From contig JALEJU010000031.1 of the NCBI GenBank assembly GCA_022769485.1, positions 1 to 64,000 on the forward strand: 64,000 nucleotides of DNA, given 5' to 3'. Positions 62,262-64,000 of this stretch are shown piece after piece. The position numbers and the translations under genes are program-made. Under the pieces are notes generated by a model. It ran no database searches, was not told the origin of the DNA, and was given only the letters and a program-made list of their open reading frames with translations. How positions within the stretch are numbered: the stretch's first letter is position 1; each line of letters begins with the position of its first letter. The DNA is from Bacillota bacterium (GTDB lineage Bacteria > Bacillota > Clostridia > Peptostreptococcales > Anaerovoracaceae).

Positions 62262-63392
62262 GGTTGGTTTTGCGCCGTAATATTGATAGTAACAAATTTC
62301 GATTCTGCCATTGTAAAGCTTTCTTCTTCGATCAGCCGGCTTCTCCCGAAACCGCTGTTCGAACTGCTTATCCGAAGTCACCAAGTAAAGAGACCACGTC
62401 GGGTTTTCAGCAAAAAACCGCTTTAAATCCTCATAAATGCCATGTATGGCTTCCGCTTCACCGATTCGTTCCCCATAAGGCGGATTCCCTATTAAAATCC
62501 CATAGGGTTCTTCCGCCCGCAACTTCGAAACCGGTCTTACACTGAACTCAATACAGTCATCCACACCGGCTTCTTCCGCATTTGCAACAGCTGCCCTTAC
62601 TGCTGTCCTGCTGATATCCGAAGCCCGAATCCGTATGTCCGCATCGTAACGAATCGCCTCGAAAGCCGCCTTTCTCTCCTCTTTCCACAGATTAGCGGGA
62701 ATCGCGTCCCAGTCCTCGGAAACAAATTTTCTGGAGAGCCCCGGCGCGATATTTCGCCCGATCATAGCGGCTTCGATAGGGATTGTCCCGGAACCGCAGA
62801 AAGGATCTACAAGCAAGCGCCCCTCTTTCCAAAAAGACAGCTGTACCATAGCCGCCGCCAGAGTTTCCTTAATCGGCGCCGCTACATCCTTTACCCGGTA
62901 CCCCCGTTTATGCAGCCCCGCTCCGCTGGTATCGATAGTCAACGTCACGCGATCCTTCAGAATCGTTACTTTGATATTATAAAGAGCTCCCGTCTCCTCA
63001 AACCGATCCACCGCATAGGTTTCCTTCAATCGTTCCACAATCGCTTTTTTCACAATGGACTGGCAGTCCGGAACGCTATGCAGTTTAGATTTTACAGATG
63101 TTCCATTAACGGTAAACTTGCCGTCTATGGGAATCCATTCCTCCCAGGGCAGAGCTCTGGTCTGCTGAAACAGTTCTTCGAAGCTCAAAGCCTTAAATTC
63201 TCCCATAAGAAGCAACACCCGATCCGCAGACCGCAGCCACAGATTTGACTTTACCAGAGCACGCTCATCACCCATATAGGTAATCTTTGCATCCTCCGAC
63301 TTCAATACTTTAAAGCCCAGTGCTTCCACTTCACGCTTTACAACAGCTTCTAAGCCAAAAGTGGCAGTTGCAATCAATGTCAATTTTGCCAT
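62247..63392 (-). CDS. THUMP-domain 23S rRNA guanine-N2-methyltransferase family (RlmL/YpsC)
   Basis: A 381-residue class I RNA methyltransferase. The N-terminal THUMP domain (about 60-165) precedes the catalytic domain with DPFCGSGTIPIEAA (SAM site) and NPPYGER (N-methyltransferase motif IV). Relatives make m2G in 23S rRNA; the exact nucleotide is not assigned. The ATG overlaps the mreB stop by one base (TAATG). The terminator begins inside the coding sequence. Confidence 0.9.
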   Translation of the reverse strand: MAKLTLIATATFGLEAVVKREVEALGFKVLKSEDAKITYMGDERALVKSNLWLRSADRVLLLMGEFKALSFEELFQQTRALPWEEWIPIDGKFTVNGTSVKSKLHSVPDCQSIVKKAIVERLKETYAVDRFEETGALYNIKVTILKDRVTLTIDTSGAGLHKRGYRVKDVAAPIKETLAAAMVQLSFWKEGRLLVDPFCGSGTIPIEAAMIGRNIAPGLSRKFVSEDWDAIPANLWKEERKAAFEAIRYDADIRIRASDISRTAVRAAVANAEEAGVDDCIEFSVRPVSKLRAEEPYGILIGNPPYGERIGEAEAIHGIYEDLKRFFAENPTWSLYLVTSDKQFEQRFREKPADRRRKLYNGRIEICYYQYYGAKPTKAEK

Positions 63393-64000
63393 TACATGAA
63401 GCTCTTCTTTTTATTCATATGGTTGTTTTCAATTACATCCAGCTGGTTCAGCGCCTTGCCGGTTCCGATTGCAACGCAGGATTTCGGATCCTCCGCTACA
63501 ATAACCGGAATACCCGTCCATTCTTCAATTCGCTTGTCCAAGCCGTGCAGCAATGCGCCGCCCCCGGTAAGGATAATTCCGGAATTGCTGATATCCCCTG
63601 CCAATTCCGGGGGTGTCTTTTCCAATACGCTGTGGATTGCTTCACAGATGCTCTGCAAAGGTTCTTCCAAAGCGTTCAGCATTTCCTGGGAAGTAACCTC
63701 TACGGATTTGGGGAGACCGGTTACCAAGTCTCTTCCCCGGCATTCCTGAACGGTAATTTCTTCGCTGGGGTAAGCGGTTCCGATGCTCATCTTTAATTCT
63801 TCCGCGGTTCTTTCTCCGATGTAAAGCTTATGCTCTTTGCGCATGTATTTTACGATAGCTTCATCGAATTTATCTCCCGCCACCTTAACCGAATTACTGG
63901 TTACAATGCCGCCTAAGGCGATAACTGCCACGTCCGTTGTGCCGCCGCCGATGTCGATTACCATAACGCCGTTAGGTTTTGCAATATCCATGCCTGCTCC
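63392..64000 (-). CDS. rod-shape protein MreB/Mbl family, C-terminal part
   Basis: The last 202 residues of an actin-like MreB-family protein; the 5' end lies beyond the right edge. VMVIDIGGGTTDVAVIALGG is the phosphate-2 loop, and NSGIILTGGGALLHGLDKRI the adenosine motif. It continues in frame to the first base available (GAG before MDIAKP), so the gene is cut by the window and not truncated. Which paralogue (MreB, Mbl, MreBH) cannot be told. Confidence 0.93.
   Translation of the reverse strand, partial: GAGMDIAKPNGVMVIDIGGGTTDVAVIALGGIVTSNSVKVAGDKFDEAIVKYMRKEHKLYIGERTAEELKMSIGTAYPSEEITVQECRGRDLVTGLPKSVEVTSQEMLNALEEPLQSICEAIHSVLEKTPPELAGDISNSGIILTGGGALLHGLDKRIEEWTGIPVIVAEDPKSCVAIGTGKALNQLDVIENNHMNKKKSFM

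Overview
The window looks like a chromosomal segment from an anaerobic, low-to-mid GC Firmicute of class Clostridia. The evidence is strong AGGAGG-type ribosome binding sites, DivIVA/SepF division genes, a GAAC-N4-GTTC LexA box before recA, a B. subtilis-type ARG box before argF, a membrane pyrophosphatase and an oxygen-sensitive iron-sulfur/molybdenum cassette. A member of the Peptostreptococcales/Family XIII group would fit, but the species cannot be read from the sequence. I see no rRNA, tRNA, prophage, insertion sequence or CRISPR array. Almost everything is housekeeping; the accessory part is 6.7-18.2 kb.

Layout. 0-0.5 kb: a small membrane protein and a structured intergenic stretch. 0.5-6.7 kb (minus): L21 leader, rplU, rpmA, obgE, an HD-domain protein, a degenerate LytM (SpoIVFA-like) protein and two partner radical-SAM genes. 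6.7-18.2 kb (minus): a molybdenum hydroxylase operon. A promoter, a Moco-type riboswitch and a rho-independent terminator precede a 953-residue aldehyde oxidoreductase. Eight accessory genes follow: a flavin/dicluster Fe-S protein, a small CxxC redox protein, a radical SAM protein, a methyltransferase, a C_GCAxxG_C_C protein, a PaaK-like adenylating enzyme lacking its lid domain, XdhC, and a MobA-like nucleotidyltransferase fused to a histidine phosphatase. This is the most interesting system here.

18.3-26.2 kb (minus): uppP, ftsK, rimO, pgsA, cinA, recA. 26.3-28.4 kb (plus): asd-dapA (lysine/diaminopimelate). 28.4-33.9 kb (minus): a mini zinc-ribbon protein, flavin reductase, rluD-lspA-divIVA-yggT-sepF-yggS and an HlyD-like protein. 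34-37.9 kb (minus): ylxM-ffh and rpsP-khpA-rimM-trmD. 38-39.7 kb (minus): birA-bioY from a consensus promoter. 39.8-44.2 kb (plus): trkA with two tandem trkH genes. 44.2-47.1 kb: rnr, a CBS protein and an Asn/Asp-rich lipoprotein.

47.2-59 kb (minus): trmL, a Na/Pi symporter with PhoU tail, rpoN, gap-pgk-tpiA-eno (no phosphoglycerate mutase), an SLH-domain lipoprotein, secG and a K+-dependent, probably Na+-pumping, pyrophosphatase. 59-60.7 kb (plus): a short homoserine dehydrogenase and a SEC-C protein. 60.7-64 kb (minus): a CopZ-like metal-binding protein, argF with two ARG boxes, a THUMP-domain RNA methyltransferase and the C-terminal part of mreB, which runs off the right edge. Several ion systems (Trk, K+-dependent PPase, Na/Pi) suggest a physiology that relies on K+ uptake and possibly a sodium gradient; that is inference.
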